From an uncultured Bacilli bacterium (GTDB lineage: Bacteria > Bacillota_I > Bacilli_A > RF39 > UBA660), in contig CAKPHH010000004.1 in assembly GCA_934157235.1 (NCBI GenBank), positions 44,479 to 108,478 of the forward strand: DNA of 64,000 bases, given 5' to 3'. The notes beneath the pieces are model-generated. The model saw nothing but the letters and a program-made list of their open reading frames with translations. It searched no databases and had not been told where the DNA came from. Positions 51,566-59,260 of this stretch are shown here, in pieces. The first letter of the stretch is position 1, and each line of letters opens with the position of its first letter. The position numbers and the translations under genes were made by a program.

Positions 51566-52414
51566 ATGGAAAAAATAATATATGAAAATTCTTTTGGAAA
51601 CAAAATCGAGCTTACAGACAAGTTTCCCTTTTTTTTATCTGATTATGATGGAATACACGAGAAAAATTCTGAACTATATGGAATCAGTTCAGCCTTTGGA
51701 ATAGGATCATTATATGTAGGTAGAAGCGTTAATAAAAGAAATATAATCATATATGGTTATATAAAAGATAAGTTTGTTGAAAGACGTCAGCAATTATATA
51801 ATGTTTTTCCTGATAATGACGAAGGAACACTTTTCTATTATGAAGATGATTTTTCTGCAAAAATAAAGTGCCGAGTTGAAAAAGTGGATATTGAAAAAAC
51901 TGGTCCAGTAAGGTACTTTACAATTTCTTTAATAGCATTCAATCCATATTTTACAGATGTTGAGGAAACTAATCTTTCCATAGCAACATGGGAAGGTGGA
52001 ATAGAATTTCCTTTAGAAATACCATCTGATGGTTTGGAATTTGACAAGAAAAATAATAATATGACTGTTGAAATACTTAATCCAACAAAAATAGAATCTG
52101 GATTAAATATTCATTTTATTGCGACTGGTAAAGTAAAAAAACCTTCTGTTAAAAATATTGCAACTCAAGAAATATTAACATTAGATTTTGAATTGAAAAT
52201 AGGTGATGAAATTATAATAACTACAGAAATAAATAATAAAAACATCATATTAAAAAGAGATGGTCTAGAAAAAAATATAAATAACTACTTACTTTTTGGA
52301 ACAAAATATCTTCAATTAAAACCAGGACAAAATTATTTTAAGATATTAGCTGAAGAAGGTATAGAGAATTTAACAGCTGAAGTTAATTATTCTTTATATT
52401 ATGAGGCAATATAA
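51566..52414 (+). CDS. distal tail protein (Dit-like)
   Basis: 282 residues. ENSFGNKIELTDKFPFFLSD start, then GSLYVGRSVNKRNIIIYGYI and RRQQLYNVFPDNDEGTLFYY as in Siphovirus tail component/Dit proteins. It forms the hub joining the tube to the baseplate. ATG 51566 with GAGGG is preferred over 51542. Confidence 0.88.
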   Translation: MEKIIYENSFGNKIELTDKFPFFLSDYDGIHEKNSELYGISSAFGIGSLYVGRSVNKRNIIIYGYIKDKFVERRQQLYNVFPDNDEGTLFYYEDDFSAKIKCRVEKVDIEKTGPVRYFTISLIAFNPYFTDVEETNLSIATWEGGIEFPLEIPSDGLEFDKKNNNMTVEILNPTKIESGLNIHFIATGKVKKPSVKNIATQEILTLDFELKIGDEIIITTEINNKNIILKRDGLEKNINNYLLFGTKYLQLKPGQNYFKILAEEGIENLTAEVNYSLYYEAI

Positions 52415-54399
52415 TGAAATGGGAATATAGAGATACAAATATACCAGGAAATGGTAAAGATATTATTTATGCTGAAGGTAAATTTTGGTTTGCTCATTCA
52501 TCACCTTGCGGTATTGCATATAGTGACGATTTAATCAATTGGCATGACTATAATTTTGATGCTGATAAAATTTCTTCTACAGAAAATTTAGCATATGGAA
52601 ATGATTTATTTGTTGTATCTGGAAATTCTGGTTCTACAGATAAAACGTATTTCTTGGTTTCAAAAGATGGTGCAGAATGGGAATATAAAATCCTAGACAC
52701 TGGTGAAAATTTCTCTATGAATTCGAATACTTGCAAATTTGTAAATAATCGCTTTGTTTTAATAACTGGATATTACAATTACAACATTTCTACCGGAATA
52801 AGAAATTATACAGTAGTACAATTCTTTGAAACGATAAATGGAGATGAAATAATAAGGCATGACTTTAAGCATGTCGGTCCAGAGAATATGTCTATAATGG
52901 ATATTGCATATGGAAATGGTAAATATGTTGCAGTTGGTTCTACAGGCACAATTTTAATATCTTCTGATTTAGATAATTGGAAAGTTATTGATGCCGGAAC
53001 AACAAAAAAATTAGTTGGTATTACATTTGGAAGAAATTTATTTGTTATAACTGGTGCTGATGGGATAATTCTTACTTCAAAAGATGGTGTTAATTGGACA
53101 AAACAAACTTCCAACACCAATTCATATCTGATAAGGTCTAGATATGGTAATGGTATGTTTGTAGCAGCTGGATACAATGGAACTATATTATCTTCCTTGA
53201 ATGGAGATGAATGGCAAAATGAAGATAAACTGTTAAATAATGTTATTTATTATGGTTTAGTTTTTGCGAATAATTATTATGTCATTACTAGTAGTAAATT
53301 AAAAAATGGTAATGTTCCTATCATGTTATGCCAAGTATCAAGAGAGGTTGAGTATTCAGAAAATGAGGCTTTATATGTTTTTGATAAAAATTTGGAACTA
53401 CTAGGAGTTATTGATCAATTTATCTCACTTAGATGGCGAAGAAAATATTATGAATCAGGAGAATTTGAATTAGTTGTTGCTCCTTACGAAAATAATTTAA
53501 GTTTATTGTTTGAAAAAGATAGAATTATTATTCGGCAAGATTACACAGAAGCTGGTATTATAGACACTGTTGAATTGACAGATGATGGGAAGAATGTTCA
53601 GCTGTCTGTGTCTGGAAAATTTCTTTCTTATCTAACAAATAGGCGAATCATTAAAAAGACAATAAATTTCAAAGGAAATGTCATTGATGCACAAAAAAAA
53701 TTATTGAGTGAGGTAACGCCATTATCATCAGAGTTTGAAGTTGAGGAAACTACTTTAGAGAGTAAATTGATTGAATTTCAATGTAGTTATAAAAATTTGT
53801 ATAAGTATCTATGCAAATTATCAAAATATGGGAATGTTGGCTTTAGAATTGTTCCAAATATACAGAATAAAGTTTTTAGATTTGAGAATTATGTTGGTCT
53901 GGACAGAACTAGTTCTCAGTCTATAAATGAAAAATATTGTTTTTCTACATTAAGAAAAAATTGTGAAAAATCAAACTATTTATCTACATCTGTTAATAAA
54001 TGTAATTATGTTCTTGTTGGAGGAGTCGGAGAGGGTAGTGATAGAGTACTTGTCGAAATTAAGGATGGAGATGCTTCCGGATTTGATTTGGTTGAGGTCT
54101 TCGTAGATGCCAAGAATGAGAGTAATACAAATTTGACATCAACAGAATATAAGAACATTTTGACAACAAAAGGCGAAGAAAAATTGTCTTCTGGAGAAGA
54201 ATCCATTGAAGTTACTGCATCCGGAAACGATTATAAAAACAAATGGGATTTAGGTGATATTGTTGATATTGAAGTTGAAAATTGTAATGTTAGACAGTCT
54301 TTAAGAATTACCGAAGTTGAAGAGGTAATAGAAAATGGCAAGAGAGAAATTTATCCAACTTTTGGACAACCACTTGCCGAAGATTTTGAATTAGATTAG
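52414..54399 (+). CDS. tail hub (ReqiPepy6 Gp37-like) fused to an N-terminal beta-propeller
   Basis: 661 residues. Residues 1-310 hold about six repeats of the type YGNGKYVAVGSTGTI and SSDLDNW, a BNR/propeller-like sensor or sugar-binding fold. From about 330 (LYVFDKNLELLGVID, SLRWRRKYYESGEFELVV) the Siphovirus ReqiPepy6 Gp37-like domain begins, the Tal/hub position. The usual hub has no propeller in front. Starts on the last base of the Dit stop (TAATG). Confidence 0.85.
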   Translation: MKWEYRDTNIPGNGKDIIYAEGKFWFAHSSPCGIAYSDDLINWHDYNFDADKISSTENLAYGNDLFVVSGNSGSTDKTYFLVSKDGAEWEYKILDTGENFSMNSNTCKFVNNRFVLITGYYNYNISTGIRNYTVVQFFETINGDEIIRHDFKHVGPENMSIMDIAYGNGKYVAVGSTGTILISSDLDNWKVIDAGTTKKLVGITFGRNLFVITGADGIILTSKDGVNWTKQTSNTNSYLIRSRYGNGMFVAAGYNGTILSSLNGDEWQNEDKLLNNVIYYGLVFANNYYVITSSKLKNGNVPIMLCQVSREVEYSENEALYVFDKNLELLGVIDQFISLRWRRKYYESGEFELVVAPYENNLSLLFEKDRIIIRQDYTEAGIIDTVELTDDGKNVQLSVSGKFLSYLTNRRIIKKTINFKGNVIDAQKKLLSEVTPLSSEFEVEETTLESKLIEFQCSYKNLYKYLCKLSKYGNVGFRIVPNIQNKVFRFENYVGLDRTSSQSINEKYCFSTLRKNCEKSNYLSTSVNKCNYVLVGGVGEGSDRVLVEIKDGDASGFDLVEVFVDAKNESNTNLTSTEYKNILTTKGEEKLSSGEESIEVTASGNDYKNKWDLGDIVDIEVENCNVRQSLRITEVEEVIENGKREIYPTFGQPLAEDFELD

Positions 54400-54410
54400 A
54401 GGTGATAAAA

Positions 54411-55181
54411 ATGGAAGAATCAGGTTTCTTTCCATCAAACAATGGTGATAGAAAATACAAGAGCGATTTTATCGCTTCTTTTTTTTCTAAATTATTTACG
54501 AATGGTGTATTTAATGATGAATTGCAAGTTGTTGCTAATGATAATATGTCAATTACATTAAAAAAAGGAACAGCACTAATAAATGGTTATTTTTATCAAA
54601 ATTTATCAGATAAAGTAATAAATATTGATTTATCGGATGCATCACAGTCTAGAATAGACAGTATTGTTTTACGTTTTGATAAAGAAAATAGAAAAATATC
54701 TGTTGATGTTTTAAGCGGTGAATACGCTACGTCTCCTGTTCCTCCGACATTAACGCGTAATTCAAATATTTATGAACTGAGACTATACAATATAAATGTA
54801 GCTCAAGAAATAGATAAAATAACAAGTTCGATGCTTGAAGATACACGTGCCAAAACAACTGATTGTGGAATTGTAATTCAAGCAATTCAAACACCTGATA
54901 TAACAAATATTTTTGAGTCTTGCTTAAATCAGGTAGCAGCTACTGTAGAAGATATAAAAGGTATTCTAACACAAGATGCTGCAAGTAATTTAACAGGTGA
55001 AATATTAAGTTTGAGAACAGCTCTCGGCTTAAACACAGATACTTATGATGCAACCAAAACTTATGCGGTTGGAGATATGGTAATTAAAAATCATGCAATA
55101 TATGAATGTACAACAGCAATTACGACCGCAGAAGCTTGGAATTCTTCTCATTGGAAAATAGTTCCAATAATAACAAACTAA
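54411..55181 (+). CDS. baseplate/receptor-binding protein with C-terminal carbohydrate-binding module
   Basis: 256 residues. N-terminal ESGFFPSNNGDRKYKSDFIA and VINIDLSDASQSRIDSIVLR are common in upper baseplate proteins of Bacillota phages. The last 45 residues (YDATKTYAVGDMVIKNHAIY, then WNSSHWKIV) match CBM5/12-type chitin- or sugar-binding modules. AGAGGTG precedes ATG 54411. Confidence 0.82.
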   Translation: MEESGFFPSNNGDRKYKSDFIASFFSKLFTNGVFNDELQVVANDNMSITLKKGTALINGYFYQNLSDKVINIDLSDASQSRIDSIVLRFDKENRKISVDVLSGEYATSPVPPTLTRNSNIYELRLYNINVAQEIDKITSSMLEDTRAKTTDCGIVIQAIQTPDITNIFESCLNQVAATVEDIKGILTQDAASNLTGEILSLRTALGLNTDTYDATKTYAVGDMVIKNHAIYECTTAITTAEAWNSSHWKIVPIITN

Positions 55182-55197
55182 AAAAGAAAGGAAAAAT

Positions 55198-55399
<202 letters not shown>

Positions 55400-55407
<8 letters not shown>

Positions 55408-55828
55408 TCCAAAATTATTAGTAGAGGCCTTTCCACTTAACAAAGTAGAGGTCTTTTTTGATGCTTTAGATCATTCGAACTTTTTAGGTTTTACCTGGGA
55501 GAGAATTGCTGAAGGAAAATTTCCTGTAGGATATAATCCAAACGATTCTGATTATAATCAAATAGGTAAAACAGGTGGAGAAAAAGCTCATAAATTGACA
55601 AAAGAAGAATTGCCTCCGACATATATATATCCGAATGAGGGTAACAATGATCCTATTACTGGCGGTTATGAACCAACTCCTGGTGCTGATTACTACTCAT
55701 TAAAAACAGGAGTAACTAATAGCAATAGTCCCAAGTTAACTGCCAATAATCCAATAATGCATACACCTTTAGCACACGAGAATAGGCCACCTTATATAGT
55801 CATGGCATTTTGGAAAAGAATAGCATAA
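55400..55828 (+). CDS. tail fibre/baseplate module protein 1
   Basis: 142 residues: NFLGFTWERIAEGKFPVGYN and KTGGEKAHKLTKEELP are the phage tail-collar-like module (W-E-R-I, G-G-E-x-x-H-x-L-T-x-x-E-x-P). Ends in APPYIVMAFWKRIA-like RPPYIVMAFWKRIA. GGTGA lies 5 nt before ATG 55400, which is within the repeat ORF. Confidence 0.75.
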
Positions 55829-55831
55829 ATA

Positions 55832-55844
55832 GATATTAAATATC
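55832..55844 (+). other. hairpin at tail gene junction 2
   Basis: GATAT-TAA-ATATC between stop 55826-55828 and ATG 55851; no ribosome site is visible. Confidence 0.55.
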
Positions 55845-55850
55845 AGCATT

Positions 55851-56234
55851 ATGATAAATGTTGATTTACTATACCCTGTAGGCAGTATATACTTAAGTAT
55901 AAAATCTAAAAATCCAGGTGAAGTTTTTGGTGGAGTTTGGGAGAGAATTGCTAAAGGTAGAGCGATAGTCGGAGTTGATGAGGCCGATAGTGATTTTTCA
56001 GCAGCAAATAAAACTGGTGGAGAAAAAGAGCATACTTTGACAATCGATGAGATGCCTAAGCATTCTCACAAAATTAAAGTCTCTGGTTCTACTACAGGAG
56101 GTTATGTTGGTACTTTAAGGAACAATGCATCAGACGGGCCAGCTAGTGGCTTTATAGAAGATGAAGGTGGTGGACAACCTCATAACAATGTACAACCATA
56201 CTTCACATGCTACATTTTTGTACGTACTGCATAA
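55851..56234 (+). CDS. tail fibre/baseplate module protein 2
   Basis: 127 residues: LLYPVGSIYLSIKSKNPGEV, FGGVWERIAKGRAIVGVDEA and KEHTLTIDEMPKHSH, the full tail-collar type C-terminal module. It is a paralogue of the protein before it. There is no Shine-Dalgarno; instead a small hairpin (55832-55844) sits between the stop and this start. Confidence 0.78.
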   Translation: MINVDLLYPVGSIYLSIKSKNPGEVFGGVWERIAKGRAIVGVDEADSDFSAANKTGGEKEHTLTIDEMPKHSHKIKVSGSTTGGYVGTLRNNASDGPASGFIEDEGGGQPHNNVQPYFTCYIFVRTA

Positions 56235-56238
56235 GTTG

Positions 56239-56258
56239 AATATTCTAATAAGAATATT
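56239..56258 (+). other. hairpin at tail gene junction 3
   Basis: AATATTC-TAATAA-GAATATT begins 4 nt after the stop and ends directly before ATG 56259; no ribosome site is visible. Confidence 0.6.
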
Positions 56259-56993
56259 ATGAAACTAAATTTTAAATTAATAAAAGATTTTTTTGATGAA
56301 AAAGGATGGAATGGAATAGCTTCTGCTTTTTCGTTTTCAAGTTGGAATAACAAAACTAAAACCGCTGTTATTTCTAGTGAAGATTTAACAGACACACTAA
56401 GTGTAGGTATGAAAGTTAAATTTGTACAAAATAATGTAACTAAATATGCAATAATTACAGCTATAACAAGTTCAGCAATAACTTTATTTATGGGAACTGA
56501 TTATACATTGGAGAACACAAGTATAAATGACTTTTATTTTTCAATGTTAAAAGTTCCTTTTGATTTTCCCATGAATCCGGAAAAGTGGGAACTAACTTTT
56601 ATAAGAAATAGTAATGATGTGTACGCTACGGTTACAACTGCAAACTACTATGGTGGAACGAATAATAAATTAACAGTTCCAGTTGGTGCGTGGGAAATAG
56701 AATATAACTATACAATTCAATTCACAAGTGCAGCAACTACTTGTTATTCAAGATTAGCATTAAGTCAGAGTTCAAGTGAAATGACAGAAGGAAGTTTGGC
56801 ATCTAATTTTGTAATGCCATTAACGGCAGGAGCATTTGCGAGTCAAAGGTTTGTAAATTCAAGAATTTATAATTTGACCGAAGAAAAAACATTTTATTTA
56901 TTATTTAAAAATGATATAGCTTATAGCAACTTGTATTTTGTAGGATCATCTACACAAACTAGTTGGATTAAAGCTAAATGTGCTTATTTATAG
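56259..56993 (+). CDS. phage tail/baseplate hypothetical protein
   Basis: 244 residues, no family recognised. Beta-rich, Thr/Ser/Asn-rich (VTTANYYGGTNNKLTVPVGA, TIQFTSAATTCYSRLALSQS), suggestive of an adhesion or fibre tip. It begins right after a hairpin without its own Shine-Dalgarno, so it is probably translated by coupling to the gene before it. Confidence 0.7.
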   Translation: MKLNFKLIKDFFDEKGWNGIASAFSFSSWNNKTKTAVISSEDLTDTLSVGMKVKFVQNNVTKYAIITAITSSAITLFMGTDYTLENTSINDFYFSMLKVPFDFPMNPEKWELTFIRNSNDVYATVTTANYYGGTNNKLTVPVGAWEIEYNYTIQFTSAATTCYSRLALSQSSSEMTEGSLASNFVMPLTAGAFASQRFVNSRIYNLTEEKTFYLLFKNDIAYSNLYFVGSSTQTSWIKAKCAYL

Positions 56994-57006
56994 AAAGGAA
57001 AATAAA

Positions 57007-57231
57007 ATGGGAGGTATAATAACTGCATTAATAAGTGGGTTATGTGTGGCAATTCCTAGTGTGATAGCAACAATAACCACGAACAAAAAGAATAAAGATT
57101 TAACTATTTATAGAATAGATCAACTTGAAATAAAAGTTGACAAACATAATTCTGTAATGGAAAGAACTTTTAAAATTGAAGAAGATATTAAACATATAAA
57201 GGAAGATATAAAAGATTTAAAGACTAGATAG
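57007..57231 (+). CDS. small membrane/coiled-coil protein next to holin (XhlA-like position)
   Basis: 74 residues: one hydrophobic segment (GGIITALISGLCVAIPSVIA), then a charged coiled coil (RIDQLEIKVDKHNSVMERTF). Size, topology and site suit XhlA-type lysis accessory proteins. AAAGGA lies upstream of ATG 57007. Confidence 0.68.
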   Translation: MGGIITALISGLCVAIPSVIATITTNKKNKDLTIYRIDQLEIKVDKHNSVMERTFKIEEDIKHIKEDIKDLKTR

Positions 57232-57243
57232 GAGGTGATATGA

Positions 57244-57507
57244 ATGGATATATCAGGATTAGCAGAGTACTTTGATATTGTAATTGTTGGCATTTGTTTA
57301 TGTGTAGGTTATATAATTAAAAATGCAATTACAAGCGAAAAAATAAACAAGTATATACCATTAATCGTAGGCTTGTTAGGAATGATTTTAGCAATATTAA
57401 GTCATTTAGATAGTATATCATTAAACATTATATTAACTGGCTTATTTAGTGGTTTAGCAAGTACTGGTTTTTACGAAACATTTAAAAATTTAATAAATAA
57501 AAAATAG
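57244..57507 (+). CDS. phage holin
   Basis: 87 residues with two or three membrane helices (FDIVIVGICLCVGYIIKNAI, YIPLIVGLLGMILAIL, ILTGLFSGLASTGFYETFKN). The last motif is typical of Bacillota holins next to amidases. It forms the membrane lesion that lets the endolysin out. AGGAGGTGAT precedes it; a weak CTCAC/GTGAG hairpin with T residues follows. Confidence 0.85.
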   Translation: MDISGLAEYFDIVIVGICLCVGYIIKNAITSEKINKYIPLIVGLLGMILAILSHLDSISLNIILTGLFSGLASTGFYETFKNLINKK

Positions 57508-57549
57508 CTCACTTATGGTGAGATTTTTCTTTTAAAGGGAGATGAAAAA

Positions 57550-58509
57550 ATGGTAAAAGTAAGAAAAAACTTAATGAGTTCTAGTTTGTATAGCTGGAAA
57601 AGTCCTTATTCAATGCAACCAACAAGAATCGTGGTACATAATACTGCAAATGATGCTTCTGCAGATCAAGAAATTAGATATATGAATAAATCAGCCGCGG
57701 AAGGTGGCAGACAAGTATCCTATCATTATGCGGTTGACAATATTGAAGCGGTACAAGGACTTCCAGAAAATAGAAATGGTTGGCATGCAGGCGATGGTGG
57801 AAACGGAAAGGGAAATAGAGAAGGAATAGCAATAGAAATATGCTACTCTAAATCAGGTGGAGATAGATTTATCAAAGCCGAGCAGAACGCTGTTGAATTG
57901 ATTGTAGATATTCTTAAACGTTATGGCTGGGGAATTGATAAAGTAACTAAGCATCAAGATTATAGCGGTAAATATTGCCCACATAGAACTTTAGATATGG
58001 GCTGGGATAGATTTATTAATATGGTTAAAGTAAAACTTAACGGAACAGCTAAGCCAATAGAAACAACTTCAGTCACTGATAATAGTGGCTTTTTATATGC
58101 CAATTATAACGGAAACTCAATTGTGGACGCTTTAGCAAGCATTGGAGTAAATAGTTCTTATTCATACAGAAGTAAGTTAGCTGCAACAAATGGTATTTCA
58201 AACTATAGAGGAACACCAGCACAAAACACAACACTTTTAAACCTGCTAAAACAGGGTAAATTAAAGGCAAATGACTCAGGCAATACAAATACCAGTTCTA
58301 ACACTAATTCGAGTAATAAGAGCTACTTAAAAGCCAATTATAATGGAAACTCAATTGTGGACGCTTTAGCAAGCATTGGAGTAAATAGTTCTTATTCATA
58401 CAGAAGTAAGTTAGCTGCAACAAATGGTATTTCAAACTATAGAGGAACACCAGCACAAAACACATTAATGCTAAATTTATTAAAACAAGGCAAACTAATT
58501 AAAGCATAA
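57550..58509 (+). CDS. N-acetylmuramoyl-L-alanine amidase endolysin with two near-identical wall-binding repeats
   Basis: 319 residues. Amidase_2 domain (about 20-155): zinc His in IVVHNTAN and KHQDYSGKYCPHR, with YHYAVDN and GWHAGDGG substrate loop. Then two repeats (about 180-235 and 258-315) of the form NGNSIVDALASIGVNSSYSYR...LLKQGKL, a wall-binding module of clostridial-type endolysins. The repeats differ by one base over 132 (58099-58230 against 58333-58464). Cuts the peptide-sugar bond of peptidoglycan at lysis. Confidence 0.94.
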   Translation: MVKVRKNLMSSSLYSWKSPYSMQPTRIVVHNTANDASADQEIRYMNKSAAEGGRQVSYHYAVDNIEAVQGLPENRNGWHAGDGGNGKGNREGIAIEICYSKSGGDRFIKAEQNAVELIVDILKRYGWGIDKVTKHQDYSGKYCPHRTLDMGWDRFINMVKVKLNGTAKPIETTSVTDNSGFLYANYNGNSIVDALASIGVNSSYSYRSKLAATNGISNYRGTPAQNTTLLNLLKQGKLKANDSGNTNTSSNTNSSNKSYLKANYNGNSIVDALASIGVNSSYSYRSKLAATNGISNYRGTPAQNTLMLNLLKQGKLIKA

Positions 58510-58567
58510 TATAAATTATCATAATAAGAAAAATTGCATATAGGAAATTAGAAAATTAAAAAGAAAA

Positions 58568-58613
58568 AAGTACTGAAATTACTAAATTGGTAATTTGCAG
58601 TACTTCTTTTTTT
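58568..58613 (+). terminator. late operon terminator
   Basis: AAGTACTG pairs with CAGTACTT, with an inner ATTAC/GTAAT stem, then C and seven T residues. Confidence 0.9.
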
Positions 58614-58620
58614 ATGCAAT

Positions 58621-58646
58621 AATATCGCCGAAAGCGAGGTGATATT
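58621..58646 (+). promoter_or_regulatory. hairpin covering a ribosome site
   Basis: AATATCGCC (58621-58629) pairs with GGTGATATT (58638-58646, one G-U). The Shine-Dalgarno GAGGTGAT of the next ORF is in the 3' arm and the GTG follows at once. Confidence 0.55.
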
Positions 58647-58820
58647 GTGCAAAAAACTTATATTTTAAGTAAAAGAGAAGTAGAAGAAATTAACAAATTA
58701 TATAATACTAACTTATATTCTATTATGATCCAACAAATTGGCAATAAGTATTATGCCATCATTGATTGTGACTTGAAAATTAAAGTCTTTCGAAAAGAAG
58801 TAGAAAAATATTTTAATTGA
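58647..58820 (+). CDS. short prophage-end ORF (possible moron)
   Basis: 57 residues from GTG 58647: KTYILSKREVEEINKLYN, then a small beta part (YYAIIDCDLKIKVFRKE). No family recognised. It lies after the lysis terminator and before attR, where lysogeny-expressed extra genes often sit. Confidence 0.55.
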   Translation: MQKTYILSKREVEEINKLYNTNLYSIMIQQIGNKYYAIIDCDLKIKVFRKEVEKYFN

Positions 58821-58861
58821 GTTGCAAATTAAGACCATTTATGTTATAGTCGTAGTACTTA

Positions 58862-58884
58862 TTTTTACGTCTTATTTACGTCTT
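58862..58884. repeat. right integrase arm-type site candidate
   Basis: Exact copy of the 23 bases at 30593-30615, 107 bases before the attR core. No gene is seen in 58821-58990. Confidence 0.65.
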
Positions 58885-58990
58885 TTTTTTATTAAAACTA
58901 ATTTCTTTTTTTGTTTTTATTTTAATTTTTTCTTATATTTTTCAACAAAAATATATAACTGTTTTAGTCTATTAAATATCTTTTGTTATA

Positions 58991-59034
58991 CGCCTCGCGG
59001 ACACCATTTTAAAAATTACCCTTGTTTTACAAGG
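58991..59034. repeat. attR core
   Basis: 44 bases identical to attL, including the tRNA 3' end CGCCTCGCGGACACCA. Here the terminator hairpin CCCTTG/CAAGGG is perfect. Confidence 0.95.
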
Positions 59035-59063
59035 GTTTTTTGTTGATTTTTTAAGTAAATTAC

Positions 59064-59203
59064 TTGTTTACAATTAAAAGATATGATATTATGTAAGTGG
59101 AAGACTTAATAAAAAATATTTGTTTCTCACAAAAAATATTTTCTTATATATAGCACGTTACTATTGTCTTCTATTAGAAACAAGAAATTGTTTCTTTTTT
59201 TTT
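59064..59203 (+). promoter_or_regulatory. promoter and attenuator-like leader of the peptide exporter
   Basis: TTGTTT (59064-59069), a 17-bp spacer and extended -10 TGATATTAT ending at 59092. In the leader, GAAACAA (59177-59183), GAAA loop, TTGTTTC (59188-59194) and nine T residues make a strong terminator 58 nt before the start codon. An upstream TTGTTTCT (59120-59127) can pair with AGAAACAA (59176-59183) instead, forming an antiterminator. Confidence 0.65.
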
Positions 59204-59260
59204 AGAATTTTTATTTTTTTTGCGAATAATAAAGTAGGAGGTGCTAGAGAAGAAGTTTAT

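Noticed and set aside
58822..59046. A 74-residue hydrophobic + strand frame over attR
   Set aside because: Phe/Tyr-rich product of a T-rich non-coding region; crosses the att core and lacks a start signal.
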